A stretch of DNA of 64,000 nt. Source: Oscillospiraceae bacterium (GTDB lineage: Bacteria > Bacillota > Clostridia > Oscillospirales > Ruminococcaceae). The stretch lies in contig JAAYNJ010000022.1 of assembly GCA_012520915.1 (NCBI GenBank), positions 124,001 to 188,000 of the forward strand. The letters run 5' to 3'. Below the pieces are notes generated by a model. It made no database searches. It was given only the letters and a program-made list of their open reading frames with translations, and had not been told where the DNA came from. The translations under genes were made by a program, and so were the position numbers. Shown here piece by piece: positions 28,261-37,669 of the stretch (positions are counted from its first letter, which is position 1; every line of letters starts with the position of its first letter).

Positions 28261-28662
28261 ATGGCTGCGCCGAAGAAAAGAACAACAGCAACCAGACGTC
28301 GTCGAGAACGTAAAAATATTGAACGCGGATCGGCTCATATACAGTCGACGTTTAACAATACGATAGTCACAATAACCGATACTTCCGGAAACACGGTGTC
28401 TTGGGCCAGTGCCGGCGGGTTAGGATTTAAAGGTTCCAGGAAATCAACACCGTTTGCGGCGCAACAGGCAGCAGAGGCTGCTGCTAAAGCGGCAACTGAA
28501 CATGGGATGAGAACGGTTGAAGTTTATGTAAAGGGACCGGGTTCGGGTAGAGAAGCTGCAATACGGGCTTTACAATCTGCAGGTTTGGAAATTAATATGA
28601 TAAAAGATGTTACTCCCATACCACATAACGGATGCCGCCCACCAAAAAGAAGACGCGTATAA
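28261..28662 (+). CDS. rpsK: 30S ribosomal protein S11
   Basis: Platform protein of 133 aa. [18 protein letters not shown] and [19 protein letters not shown] are signatures, and the C-terminal [13 protein letters not shown] is typical. AGGAGG stands before ATG 28261. Fifteen bases separate it from rpsM. Confidence 0.97.
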   Translation: MAAPKKRTTATRRRRERKNIERGSAHIQSTFNNTIVTITDTSGNTVSWASAGGLGFKGSRKSTPFAAQQAAEAAAKAATEHGMRTVEVYVKGPGSGREAAIRALQSAGLEINMIKDVTPIPHNGCRPPKRRRV

Positions 28663-28680
28663 ATTGGAGGAATAGAAATT

Positions 28681-29295
28681 ATGGCACGATATACCGGTGC
28701 GGTTTGTAGGTATTGTCGCCGAGAAGGCGAAAAACTTTTCTTAAAAGGGGATCGTTGTTTTTCTGAAAAATGTGCTTTTCAGAGAAGAAGCTATCCTCCC
28801 GGTCAACATGGACAGGGAAGAAAAAAGAGCAGTGAATATGGCAACCAGTTAAGAATGAAACAAAAAGCAAAGAGATACTATGGCGTATTGGAAAGCCAAT
28901 TTGCAAAGTATTTTGATATGTCTGCAAGACAGGCCGGGATGACGGGTGAAAACCTTTTGAGAATTCTTGAGAGCCGCCTTGATAATATTGTTTATCGTGC
29001 GGGCTTTGCAAAATCCAGGAAGGAATCCAGGCAATTGGTGCTTCATCGCCACTTTGCGGTAAACGGGAAAACCGTCAACATTCCGTCTTTTTTAGTAAAA
29101 GCGGGCGATGTTATAACATTGAGATCGATTGACAGTGAAAAAATCAAGAGCTCGGTGGAAGCCAATAGCGCAAGACCGAAACCTGAATGGATGACAATCG
29201 AAGAAAACAAGGTGACAATTAGCAGATTACCGGAACGTGATGAGATAGACTTTAACGTAGAGGAACAGCTAATAGTTGAGTACTATTCCAAGTAA
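28681..29295 (+). CDS. rpsD: 30S ribosomal protein S4, zinc-binding type
   Basis: S4 starts 30S assembly. The 204-residue protein has four N-terminal cysteines (CRYC and a later C-x5-C group in [11 protein letters not shown]), the C+ form, and the S4 RNA-binding domain ([19 protein letters not shown]). In several bacteria S4 is the repressor of the alpha operon; no leader evidence for that is seen here. Confidence 0.97.
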   Translation: MARYTGAVCRYCRREGEKLFLKGDRCFSEKCAFQRRSYPPGQHGQGRKKSSEYGNQLRMKQKAKRYYGVLESQFAKYFDMSARQAGMTGENLLRILESRLDNIVYRAGFAKSRKESRQLVLHRHFAVNGKTVNIPSFLVKAGDVITLRSIDSEKIKSSVEANSARPKPEWMTIEENKVTISRLPERDEIDFNVEEQLIVEYYSK

Positions 29296-29345
29296 TAGTA
29301 AATTTTAAATAGTACAATGGATTAATCTGCTCATGGGAGGGTTAA

Positions 29346-30305
29346 ATGATTATTGGAATAGAGAGACCCAAGATAGAAACGATTGAGTTGAGCGAGGACG
29401 GATCCTATGGTGTGTTTGTTGTAGAACCCCTTGAAAGGGGATTTGGAACAACTATTGGTAATGGACTTCGTCGGGTACTTCTTTCCTCACTTCCTGGCGT
29501 AGCCCCCGTCTCGATAAAAATAGATGGAGTTCTTCACGAGTTTTCTACAATTGAAGGTGTTAAAGAAGACGTAACCGAGATAGTTCTAAATGTTAAGGGG
29601 ATAAAGGCAAAACTCCATACTGACGGCCCGAAAACAGTATATTTGGAGGCCAGCGGAGAGGGCGAAGTAACAGCCTCGGGAATTAAACCCGATGCGGAGT
29701 TTGAGCTGCTCAACCCGGATTGGCATATTGCAACACTTGAAACAAACGGAAGACTCGGAATGGAGTTGACATTTAATAAAGGCAGAGGATATGTCTCTGC
29801 TGATAGAAACAAATCGGGTCCCGCTGCGTCAAATATTATTGGAATAATACCTGTCGATAGCATATATACCCCGGTGCTTAGGGTTAATTACAGTGTTGAA
29901 GACACGCGTGTCGGACAAATAACCGACTATGATAAATTGACGATTGAGGTACTTACCGATAAAACGGTTACGGCCAGAGAAGCGGTATCTTTGGGCGCGA
30001 AGGTTTTAACGGAGCACCTGAATCTTTTTAAGAATCTTTCGGAAGATACCGTTGAAACAGAAATCCTTGTCGAGAAAAAAGAGAAGAATAAAGAAAAACT
30101 TCTTTCAATGACAATAGAGGAACTTGATTTCTCTGTTAGAAGCTTTAACTGTTTGAAACGAGCGGGGATAAATACAGTTGGGGACTTGACAAGCAGGAGC
30201 GAAGAAGAAATGCGGAAAGTCAGAAATTTAGGAATGAAATCACTTGAAGAAGTTAAAAACAAACTTGATTTGTTAGGATTTGAACTTAGAAAAGAAGAAG
30301 ACTGA
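29346..30305 (+). CDS. rpoA: RNA polymerase alpha subunit
   Basis: 319 aa. The N-terminal dimerisation domain shows [20 protein letters not shown]; the C-terminal domain that contacts UP elements and regulators shows [19 protein letters not shown] and [22 protein letters not shown] precedes ATG 29346. Order rpsD-rpoA-rplQ is canonical. Confidence 0.98.
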   Translation: MIIGIERPKIETIELSEDGSYGVFVVEPLERGFGTTIGNGLRRVLLSSLPGVAPVSIKIDGVLHEFSTIEGVKEDVTEIVLNVKGIKAKLHTDGPKTVYLEASGEGEVTASGIKPDAEFELLNPDWHIATLETNGRLGMELTFNKGRGYVSADRNKSGPAASNIIGIIPVDSIYTPVLRVNYSVEDTRVGQITDYDKLTIEVLTDKTVTAREAVSLGAKVLTEHLNLFKNLSEDTVETEILVEKKEKNKEKLLSMTIEELDFSVRSFNCLKRAGINTVGDLTSRSEEEMRKVRNLGMKSLEEVKNKLDLLGFELRKEED

Positions 30306-30348
30306 ATTTTTGACGTTGATATTAAATTTACCTTAGGGGAGTGAGAAT

Positions 30349-30690
30349 ATGCCAGGAACGAGAAAGTTAGGTAGGCCTAGTGCCCATAGAAAGGCAATGA
30401 TTCGCGGAATGGTTACTTACCTACTGGAACACGGTCGTATAGAGACCACAGTAACAAGAGCAAAAGAAATCAGACCATTGGCCGAGAAGATGATAAATCT
30501 GGGGAAATCCGATTCTTTACATCACAAAAGGCAGGTGTTTTCTTTCATAACAAAAGAGTCTGTATCAAAGAAGCTGTTTGATGAGATTGCACCGAAATAC
30601 CTTGACCGAACAGGCGGATATACAAGAATAATCAGGACAGGCCCCCGAAGAGGGGATGCGTCGGAGATGGCGATAATAGAGCTTGTTTAA
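30349..30690 (+). CDS. rplQ: 50S ribosomal protein L17
   Basis: 113-residue tunnel-exit protein. [20 protein letters not shown] opens it and the [22 protein letters not shown] tail is typical (split here by YTRI). It is the last gene of the supercluster; the ecfA/ecfT and truA genes that often follow in Firmicutes are missing here and a terminator comes at once. Confidence 0.97.
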   Translation: MPGTRKLGRPSAHRKAMIRGMVTYLLEHGRIETTVTRAKEIRPLAEKMINLGKSDSLHHKRQVFSFITKESVSKKLFDEIAPKYLDRTGGYTRIIRTGPRRGDASEMAIIELV

Positions 30691-30703
30691 AAAATGAACA
30701 CAT

Positions 30704-30733
30704 AAAAACAGCTGCATAACTGCAGCTGTTTTT
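30704..30733 (+). terminator. Terminator of the ribosomal protein supercluster
   Basis: Perfect 13-bp stem AAAAACAGCTGCA / TGCAGCTGTTTTT with a TAAC loop. A-run on the left and T-run on the right make it work in both directions, serving rplQ and the convergent nucleoside hydrolase gene. Confidence 0.93.
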
Positions 30734-30746
30734 ATACTTGCGTATT

Positions 30747-31706
30747 TTATTTTTTTACCAGTTCGAAAAGAAAGCTTTTAAATTTTTCAGAATCGATAGA
30801 GGTAACAACTTTTGAATTGAAGGTTTTGCTTTTGTCAACATGAGCCTCAATCATGAAGTCTTTTTCATATTCAAAGAGGGTTGCGCCATATACCAGCGGA
30901 CTCTTTCTCTCGATACGGGTAAAACTTTTAAAAGAAACGGTTACGATATCCGGCCTCGCCCAAACCGCATATGCAATCGGGTCGGGGAGCTCTATAAAAG
31001 GTTCTTTACCCGAATCTTCGGCTGCTTTTATTGCTGTCATATTGCAATCAATACAGAAAGAACCGATTTCTCCCAGTTTCCTCATATGTTCAATATCGTC
31101 AGCATTTAATACTGCATCTCCTTGACATGCTTCCAATGTAACAAGTGTTATGGGTATTCCGGAATTAAAAACGATATATGCGGCATCGGGATCTGCCATA
31201 ATATTAAACTCGGAGGAGACGCTGTGAGGATTGTTATACGGGTGAGCTCCTCCCATTATGGTTATGCCCTTAAGCCTGTTCATAGATACGCTGTCTTTTA
31301 TTAGGGCAAGAGCAATATTTGTAAGCGGACCGATTGTTATAAGTTCGATCTCACCCTTATCGGAATTCTTTAAAATATCGATAATTGCATTAACGGCATG
31401 TTTTTCTTCAGCTCTATCTTTTGGTTCCCTTAAAGTGCCGAGATCGCCCATACCGTCCTCGCCATGAACTTGACTCGCCGTCTCAAGCTCCCTAATCATC
31501 GGCTTTTTGGAGCCAGCATATACAGGTGGAGAATAACTTTCGGCATAATCTATTGATATGAGTGCGTTCTTTGTCGCTTTTTCAAGATCCACGTTGCCTG
31601 CAACGGTTGTTAATGCGACTACTTCAACGTTGGGATCTCTGAGAGCCATAACTATGGCAACTGCGTCATCACTACCGGTATCGGTATCAATAATAATTTT
31701 ACGCAT
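30747..31706 (-). CDS. Inosine-uridine-preferring nucleoside hydrolase family protein (copy 1)
   Basis: Cleaves the N-glycosidic bond of nucleosides to base and ribose. The calcium-binding N-terminal motif DTDTGSDDA (D7, D9, D13-D14) is intact, followed by TTVAGNV, and the distal DPIAYAVWARPD supplies the last metal ligand. 319 aa. It lies nine bases downstream of a second, similar gene of identical length, so the pair probably arose by duplication and is co-transcribed. Substrate range (purine, pyrimidine or nicotinamide riboside) cannot be read from the sequence. Confidence 0.9.
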   Translation of the reverse strand: MRKIIIDTDTGSDDAVAIVMALRDPNVEVVALTTVAGNVDLEKATKNALISIDYAESYSPPVYAGSKKPMIRELETASQVHGEDGMGDLGTLREPKDRAEEKHAVNAIIDILKNSDKGEIELITIGPLTNIALALIKDSVSMNRLKGITIMGGAHPYNNPHSVSSEFNIMADPDAAYIVFNSGIPITLVTLEACQGDAVLNADDIEHMRKLGEIGSFCIDCNMTAIKAAEDSGKEPFIELPDPIAYAVWARPDIVTVSFKSFTRIERKSPLVYGATLFEYEKDFMIEAHVDKSKTFNSKVVTSIDSEKFKSFLFELVKK

Positions 31707-31714
31707 ATAACCCC

Positions 31715-32674
31715 CTAAATAATTAAACTGAAAAGGTACTCCTTAAATCCGGCACCGTCAACCTCGTAAACAATGGTGCAGTTATGCGGTTTTAGTACCG
31801 TGTCTTTTGAAATGTAAATGCTGTCGGTTTTCCTCAAATCATTTACAGTCATACCGTAGGTATATTCGCCGTCGATATCAAACCTTGTGTAGGAAGTAAC
31901 GGATTTTTTTATTAAATCAGGTCTTGCCATGACAGCTGTTGCCGTGGGGTCAGCTGTGACGAAATACCTTTCGCCTGAATTGCGAAAGACATTTTCGGCC
32001 ATCGTTGAGTTGCAGTCAACACAGAAGGCAGCGAGTCTGGAGCCGGTGTTTTTTAACATTAACATGTCTTCTTCCAAAATTCTCGTGTCGGGAGTGGCGC
32101 ATGCCTCAATAGTTATGGTCGTTATAGGGATGCCGAAATTAAAAACGATATCCGCAGCTTCCGCGTCCTGCCAAAAGTTGAACTCCGCAAGATGCCCCGT
32201 ATTCCCTCTGAAAATTGCTCCGCCCATCATTGTAATTTTGGGTATCTTTCTCATTGCCTCCGGATTCTGCATTATTGCGACCGCAATGTTTGTTAAAGGA
32301 CCTATGGTGTGAAACTCCACATCACCCATATCGGCATATCTGATTATTGCATCGACTGCATGTTCGGTTTCGGGTTTTCTTTTGCTTTTTGTGAAAATCC
32401 CCAAGTCTCCCATACCGTCTTTGCCATGCACCGAATCGGCAGTCAGCAGCTCTCTAAACAATGGTTTTGAACAACCCATGTAAACCGGAGGCTTGTCCCT
32501 CTCCGCATAATCGATGGTCATAAGCGCATTTTCGGTGGCGGTTTCGAGAGGGACATTTCCCGCAACCGTAGTAATTGCAACAACATCAAAAAGAGGTTCC
32601 CTCAATGCCATTGCAATCGAAAGCGCGTCGTCCGAACCGGTGTCAGTATCTATCAGAATTTTTCTTCTTTTCAA
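31715..32674 (-). CDS. Inosine-uridine-preferring nucleoside hydrolase family protein (copy 2)
   Basis: Paralogue of the gene beside it: same 319-residue length, DTDTGSDDA motif at the N-terminus, TTVAGNV, the TIGPLTNIAVA segment, and DPTATAVMARPD near the end. The start is TTG (32674-32672) with GGAGGTG on the minus strand six bases upstream; the frame continues upstream to 32725 but without a site. Copy 1 and copy 2 differ in the active-site histidine/aromatic region, so substrate preferences may differ. Divergent from nadE across a 113-base gap. Confidence 0.9.
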   Translation of the reverse strand: MKRRKILIDTDTGSDDALSIAMALREPLFDVVAITTVAGNVPLETATENALMTIDYAERDKPPVYMGCSKPLFRELLTADSVHGKDGMGDLGIFTKSKRKPETEHAVDAIIRYADMGDVEFHTIGPLTNIAVAIMQNPEAMRKIPKITMMGGAIFRGNTGHLAEFNFWQDAEAADIVFNFGIPITTITIEACATPDTRILEEDMLMLKNTGSRLAAFCVDCNSTMAENVFRNSGERYFVTADPTATAVMARPDLIKKSVTSYTRFDIDGEYTYGMTVNDLRKTDSIYISKDTVLKPHNCTIVYEVDGAGFKEYLFSLII

Positions 32675-32787
32675 AATTAACACCTCCAATACAATTAACG
32701 ATATAATAGAAGTATATACTTGCATAAGAATCTTCTCAAGCTGTGATTATTGTTGATAGGGACTGAGATTATTAAAACGGTGGTGAA

Positions 32788-34608
32788 ATGAAAAAGATTA
32801 CTATCGCATCAGCTTCACCGGCAATTGATGTCGGGAATATCGAAATAAATGCTGAAAATATTGAGAAAACAATCAGGGAGGCTCATTTAAACGGCGCCGA
32901 AGTTGTTGTTTTTCCGGAGCTTTCATTGACGGGTTGCAGTTGCCGGGATATATTCGGCTATAAATATTTTGCGGATAAAGCGCTTAGATTTCTCGATAAA
33001 ATCATATACGGAACCAAAGAGCTGAATATTTATTCCGTTATAGGCTTGCCCGTTTGGTTTAAAGACAAAGTCTATAGCGGTGCGGCTGTAATCTTTAAAG
33101 GCGAATTCAAAGGCATCGTTCTAGGCGTAGGCGAAAAAAAGAAGGGTGTTACTTTTGAGTTTGCGGATTCTTCCTTTATCGGAAGGGAAGAACAAATTGA
33201 AAACGGTTTTTTTAAAGAGCTTGACTTTTTTATTGGAAATACGGCTTTTAAAGTAGTTTTGGGAGACGGGATAAACCTGGTATCCGAAAGGGGTATTGTG
33301 ATATTAAATCCGAATACCGATATTGAAAACTACAGAAGCAGAGAAATAAGAATGTTAAAAGCTAAAAAACATTCTTTCCAAAACACAATATTATCGGCAT
33401 ATCCATCTCATTGGGAGTCCACATCGGAATATGTGTATCCCGCACATCATGTATTGTCGTCTAAGGGTGAGATTATTAAAGAAGAAGGCCCGTTTTATTC
33501 AGGCATTATGTATGCGGATATACCCGCTTTTGACAACGGTTCAAATAAGTCCGAGGATTTTAAAAATACTGTTGAGGATACCCATTCGGTTGAGAAAAGC
33601 ATATATGAAAAATACAGATACTCGAAACTGCCTTTTGTTTCAGGGAATCCCGAAGAGTATGAGAAGGTGCTCGATATACAGAGCATAGGCCTTATGAAGC
33701 GAATGAGACATATAAACTCAAAAAAAATACTTCTCGGTATATCGGGCGGGCTGGATTCTACATTGGCAGCCATAGTCGCCCATAGAACGGTCAAAAAAAT
33801 GGGCATGTCTACGCAGGATGTTATTGCCGTATCCATGCCCTCGTTCGGTTCGTCTGAAAGAACAAAAAACAATGCCGAAAAAATTTCAAAATTGCTTGGA
33901 TTTGATTATAGAGAAATAGATATTACGGAATCGGTTAAAAAACATTTTACGGATATCGGCCATTCAGGCGCTGTATTCGATGCAGCATTTGAAAATGCTC
34001 AGGCGCGGGAGAGAACACAGATACTGATGGATATGGCAAACATGAACAGCGGGATACATCTGGGAACAGGCGATTTATCCGAATCCGCACTCGGATTCAC
34101 TACATACAACGGGGACCATATGTCCATGTACAATGTCAACGCAACCGTTCCGAAAACATTGGTCAGAGAAGTCGTTTTATATGCTGCAGGTAGCTTTAAA
34201 GGAGAAATCGGAGAAACGCTCAAAGATATCTGTGAAACGCCCATCAGTCCCGAACTCAGTCCGCTTATTGAAAACGAACAACATCAGAAAACCGAAGAAA
34301 TTGTCGGTCCCTATGAGCTTCATGATTTTTTCATTTACCATATCTTTGTTTTGAAACAGAGTCCGGCTGAAGTTTTCGCAGATGCGATAAAAGTGTTTAA
34401 AGATACATATAATGAAAAACAGATATCAAATTGTATGAGAGAATTCTACCGAAGATTTTTCGGTTCTCAATTTAAAAGGTCCTGCATGCCTGAAGGACCA
34501 ATGGTTACAGAAGTGTCTTTTTCTCCCAGAACGGGATTTGTTATTCCGAGCGATTTCTCACCCGAATTATTTTTGAAGGAGCCGGATATCCCGAAAACCA
34601 CAACTTAA
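32788..34608 (+). CDS. nadE: NAD+ synthetase with an apparently inactive glutaminase domain
   Basis: NadE converts deamido-NAD to NAD with ATP and ammonia. The C-terminal synthetase domain (about 290-606) is intact: P-loop GISGGLDST, ENAQARERTQILMDMAN, GTGDLSESALGFTTYNGDHMSMYNVN. The N-terminal domain (1-250) is a nitrilase-type glutaminase domain with the glutamate (E44 in FPELSLTG) and a plausible lysine (K117 in VLGVGEK), but where the family has the catalytic cysteine in an EICED-like strand, this protein has VVLGDG (G159). The only cysteines in the first 300 residues are C50 and C52, next to the glutamate. It therefore probably uses free ammonia. ATG 32788 follows GGTGG. Confidence 0.93.
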   Translation: MKKITIASASPAIDVGNIEINAENIEKTIREAHLNGAEVVVFPELSLTGCSCRDIFGYKYFADKALRFLDKIIYGTKELNIYSVIGLPVWFKDKVYSGAAVIFKGEFKGIVLGVGEKKKGVTFEFADSSFIGREEQIENGFFKELDFFIGNTAFKVVLGDGINLVSERGIVILNPNTDIENYRSREIRMLKAKKHSFQNTILSAYPSHWESTSEYVYPAHHVLSSKGEIIKEEGPFYSGIMYADIPAFDNGSNKSEDFKNTVEDTHSVEKSIYEKYRYSKLPFVSGNPEEYEKVLDIQSIGLMKRMRHINSKKILLGISGGLDSTLAAIVAHRTVKKMGMSTQDVIAVSMPSFGSSERTKNNAEKISKLLGFDYREIDITESVKKHFTDIGHSGAVFDAAFENAQARERTQILMDMANMNSGIHLGTGDLSESALGFTTYNGDHMSMYNVNATVPKTLVREVVLYAAGSFKGEIGETLKDICETPISPELSPLIENEQHQKTEEIVGPYELHDFFIYHIFVLKQSPAEVFADAIKVFKDTYNEKQISNCMREFYRRFFGSQFKRSCMPEGPMVTEVSFSPRTGFVIPSDFSPELFLKEPDIPKTTT

Positions 34609-34638
34609 CAAATAGTTTTTATATTTTGACTGCTGACA

Positions 34639-35202
34639 CTATCCCCGGTTCTCTTTGAGTTCAGCCACCTTTTCCGCCAATTTTTTGAAATCTGAAAGAG
34701 CCGGTATTTTGTTTCCGGGATTTCGCAAAAGTGCTGAAGGATGAAAGGTTCCCATGATAATAAACCCGTCCTTTTCAAAAAAATCACCGTGTTGTCGGGT
34801 AACCTTAAAGTCTGGATCGATTATTCTCATAGCAGATACCCTTCCTAAACACACCAGTATTTCGGGTTTAATAATTTCAAGCTGTTTTTGCAACCAGCCT
34901 ATGCATATATCCTGTTCTTCGGGAAGGGGATCACGATTTTGCGGAGGTCTGCATTTTACGATATTCGCAATATACACTTCTTCGCGTTTTATGCCCACCG
35001 CACCCATTAAATTGTCAAGAAGCTTTCCGGATCTGCCGACAAAAGGCTTCCCTGTCTCATCTTCATAACGGCCGGGCCCTTCGCCGACAAACATGACGAC
35101 GGAGTCGGGATTCCCTTCTCCGAACACCACATTTGTCCTGGATTTTGCAAGACTGCATTTTTGGCAGGAAAGGCACTGTTCTCTTAAGTCAAGTAAATTC
35201 AT
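34639..35202 (-). CDS. Uracil-DNA glycosylase, family 4 (Fe-S)
   Basis: Removes uracil from DNA. The 187-residue protein has the GEGPGRYEDETGKPFVGRSG motif split around GEGPG, the KCRPPQNRDP block, and late HPSALLRNP. Cysteines C9/C12 (EQCLSCQKC group), one in VKCRPP and one in EILVCLGR are placed for the 4Fe-4S cluster. ATG is at 35202-35200 with GGAGG upstream on the minus strand. The gene is convergent with nadE. Confidence 0.92.
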   Translation of the reverse strand: MNLLDLREQCLSCQKCSLAKSRTNVVFGEGNPDSVVMFVGEGPGRYEDETGKPFVGRSGKLLDNLMGAVGIKREEVYIANIVKCRPPQNRDPLPEEQDICIGWLQKQLEIIKPEILVCLGRVSAMRIIDPDFKVTRQHGDFFEKDGFIIMGTFHPSALLRNPGNKIPALSDFKKLAEKVAELKENRG

Positions 35203-35274
35203 TTTTCCTCCGTAGGGATGCAACATTCACCTATTTTCTTCTATTATAGCATTGATACAGGTGGGTTAAAACGC

Positions 35275-35303
35275 TTGAACCTATCCATAACCATTGGTAT
35301 AAT
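35275..35303 (+). promoter_or_regulatory. Promoter of pduL
   Basis: TTGAAC at 35275-35280 and TATAAT at 35298-35303, 17-base spacer, with TGG before the -10 (extended). It may also feed transcription into the SRP RNA and dnaX. On the other strand a TGC-TATAAT (complement of 35243-35248) could start the uracil glycosylase transcript. Confidence 0.78.
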
Positions 35304-35359
35304 ATATTAGTCAAGATATGGGTTTAATAACATTTCTTCATAAAGAGGGGTAATTGGAT

Positions 35360-35935
35360 ATGGGCTATAAGTTTTTGGTTGAAGTATCTGCGAGACACAT
35401 ACACCTGTGCAGGGAAGATTTGGAAAAACTGTTTGGCGAGGGATATGAGCTTACGGTAAAGAAGTATCTGTCTCAGCCCGGAGAGTTTGCGTCTGAAGAA
35501 CGCCTTACCGTTGTCGGACCGAAAAGGGAACTTGCGAATGTGTCAATATTAGGGCCGCTCAGAGCGGAGACCCAAGTGGAAATATCCCTGACTGATGCAA
35601 GATCGATAGGTGTTACCGTGCCCGTAAGAGAATCGGGAGACATCAAGGGTTCAGCCGGGTGTAAATTGGTCGGACCAAAAGGCAGCATTGAATTGGAAGA
35701 AGGTGTCATTGCCGCAATGAGACATATTCATTTTACCGAAGAAGACGCTGCCGAAGCGGGAGTGAAGAATAAACAGATTGTCAATGTTAAGATAGAGACC
35801 GAAGGCAGAAGCCTGACATTCGGCGATGTGGTGGTGAGGGTTAAAGACACATATGCCACAGCAATGCATATTGATACGGACGAAGGAAATGCAGCCGGAA
35901 TAACCGGAGAAATATTCGGAGAAATTGTAGACTGA
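35360..35935 (+). CDS. pduL: Phosphate propanoyltransferase, PduL type
   Basis: Transfers an acyl group between CoA and phosphate, making acyl phosphate for ATP production by a kinase. Two tandem beta-barrel halves each carry the zinc histidine motif (ARHIHLCREDLE early, MRHIHFTEEDA in the second half), and HID near the end. 191 aa. ATG 35360 is nine bases from GAGGGG; the TTG at 35354 is too close. No microcompartment shell gene, propanediol or ethanolamine gene is nearby, and no encapsulation peptide is evident at the N-terminus, so it probably works as a cytosolic phosphotransacylase. Confidence 0.92.
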   Translation: MGYKFLVEVSARHIHLCREDLEKLFGEGYELTVKKYLSQPGEFASEERLTVVGPKRELANVSILGPLRAETQVEISLTDARSIGVTVPVRESGDIKGSAGCKLVGPKGSIELEEGVIAAMRHIHFTEEDAAEAGVKNKQIVNVKIETEGRSLTFGDVVVRVKDTYATAMHIDTDEGNAAGITGEIFGEIVD

Positions 35936-35949
35936 TTTACTTTGTTTTT

Positions 35950-36072
35950 CGTGGCTAAGCGATGGGTGAAGCCTGTGCGATGAGACCCTGTGAACCATGT
36001 CAGACGGGGAACCGAGCAGCATTAAGCAGATGTCTCATGTGCCGCAGCCACTTTGCCCATCGTTTAGCCACG
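35950..36072 (+). ncRNA. ffs: Signal recognition particle RNA (small type)
   Basis: A long hairpin: CGTGGCTAAGCGATGGG at the 5' end pairs with CCCATCGTTTAGCCACG at the 3' end. The apical part has the conserved CCATGTCAGACGGGGAACC and GAGCAGC elements that bind Ffh. About 123 bases, too short for the Alu domain of the Bacillus type. Its place just upstream of dnaX is typical. An AT-rich tail follows the 3' strand. Confidence 0.93.
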
Positions 36073-36095
36073 AATATTTTATTTTGAGGTGAAAT

Positions 36096-37658
36096 TTGTC
36101 AAAAGCTCTGTACAGAAAATATCGGCCGGGAAGCTTTTCTGAAATAATCGGGCAGGACGCAATAGCGAAAACCCTCAAGAATCAGGTTTTGAGAGGGAAG
36201 GTTGCTCATGCCTATATTTTTACCGGGATGCGGGGCACAGGCAAGACATCACTTGCAAAAATATTGGCAAAAGCCGTAAACTGCATTGACAGACGGGATG
36301 GGAATCCCTGCGGCAGATGTGATATTTGTCTCGGCATTGATGACGGATCGATACTTGATGTTATCGAAATTGATGCCGCGAGTAACAGCGGAGTTGATAA
36401 CATAAGGGAACTGAAGGAAGAAACCGCTTATTCACCCGCCGTCACGGATATGAGGGTTTATATAATTGACGAAGTCCATATGCTGTCGACCGGTGCGTTT
36501 AATGCTTTATTAAAAATAATGGAGGAACCTCCCTCACATGTTTTATTTATTTTAGCAACAACGGAGGTGCATAAAGTACCTGCAACGGTATTATCTAGGT
36601 GTCAAAGGTTTGATCTTGACAGAGTCGAAACCGCATTAATTTCCGACCATTTGATGTCTATAGCTGAAAAAGAGGATATTTTAATCACCGAAGCTGCTGC
36701 AAAAAGAATTGCGATATTGTCGGAAGGTTCTCTCAGAGACGCCTTGTCGATTCTTGATGCGGTTTCTTCTCTTGATTCCAAAGTTAACGAAGAGACTCTT
36801 GCAAGGTATACCGGAACTATCGATAAAACGTATCTGAAACGGATTGCTGAATTTGTTTCAAAAAAGAACTTGGAAAATCTTTTGTTGGAAATCGATACGG
36901 TGCTTTCGAAATCGATAAATGTAGACAGATTGGTTATCGAGATGATGTCATACTACAGAAATCTGCTGGTTGCAAAGACTGTAGGTGAGAATAGTGCCGG
37001 AAAATTTTTTGATGAAGGAAAGGAAGAGTACCTGAGTTTAAGCAACGATTATGAAACCGACCAACTTATAGGCATTCTCGAAAAACTTAAATCTTTATAC
37101 GAAAGGCTTGCGTTTATTTCCGACAAGAAACTTTTGCTGGAAGTAACATTGATAGGCCTAATCGGAAAAACACAAGATGATGTTAAAGATAAACCGAAAA
37201 CCGCCGATACCCGCTCAAGTTATGTGAAGAACGAAACGGAAAATAAGGTCGATGAAAGGGAGAAAACCGCAACAAGATCGGGGAGTATACCGAAAAGATT
37301 TGATAATGCCGATAAAAGTGGGGAAGTTGAGTTTGAAGAATGGATTGAAGTCATCGAAGCGATGAAAAATGTCAACGGTATGCTTTACGGTTTTATGGAG
37401 GGGTCGCGGGCATATATTACGAATACACACCTGTTAATAGAATGCAGCGAAGCATTTAAAAGTTATCTGAGGGACAATCGCCAGATGAACGATCAAATCA
37501 AACAGGTAGTGTTTGAAACGACGGGAATAAGAATGCCGATTGGCCCATATGAAAAGAATAGAATTGAAAAAAAGGAGAAAGAAACCGATATGCCGGAATC
37601 TTTGAAAAAATTTATTGACACTGCAATAGATAAAGGTATTCCGGTTACTGTGGAGTGA
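36096..37658 (+). CDS. dnaX: DNA polymerase III gamma/tau subunit
   Basis: Clamp-loader ATPase. Walker A is GMRGTGKTS (44-52), the zinc module has four Cys (C63, C72, C75, C78), Walker B is VYIIDEVHML, and TTEVHKVPATVLSRCQRF holds the SRC arginine finger. The C-terminal third is charged and poorly conserved, as expected for tau. 520 aa. TTG 36096 follows GAGGTG. Neighbours ybaB and recR are the canonical partners. Confidence 0.96.
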   Translation: MSKALYRKYRPGSFSEIIGQDAIAKTLKNQVLRGKVAHAYIFTGMRGTGKTSLAKILAKAVNCIDRRDGNPCGRCDICLGIDDGSILDVIEIDAASNSGVDNIRELKEETAYSPAVTDMRVYIIDEVHMLSTGAFNALLKIMEEPPSHVLFILATTEVHKVPATVLSRCQRFDLDRVETALISDHLMSIAEKEDILITEAAAKRIAILSEGSLRDALSILDAVSSLDSKVNEETLARYTGTIDKTYLKRIAEFVSKKNLENLLLEIDTVLSKSINVDRLVIEMMSYYRNLLVAKTVGENSAGKFFDEGKEEYLSLSNDYETDQLIGILEKLKSLYERLAFISDKKLLLEVTLIGLIGKTQDDVKDKPKTADTRSSYVKNETENKVDEREKTATRSGSIPKRFDNADKSGEVEFEEWIEVIEAMKNVNGMLYGFMEGSRAYITNTHLLIECSEAFKSYLRDNRQMNDQIKQVVFETTGIRMPIGPYEKNRIEKKEKETDMPESLKKFIDTAIDKGIPVTVE

Positions 37659-37669
37659 AAGGGGGAAAC

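Noticed and set aside
31929-32312. 127-codon plus-strand frame inside the second nucleoside hydrolase gene
   Set aside because: It is antisense to a gene with clear family motifs and has no start signal.
35360-35935. Part of a propanediol/ethanolamine microcompartment locus
   Set aside because: No shell protein, diol dehydratase, aldehyde dehydrogenase or encapsulation peptide in the vicinity.
36860-36866. A-AAA-AAG slippery heptamer in frame in dnaX, as used for programmed frameshifting to make gamma in E. coli
   Set aside because: It lies near codon 256, inside domain III; a -1 shift would end at about 36985 and give a product of about 297 residues, too short for a working gamma. No stimulatory hairpin or upstream ribosome binding site is seen.
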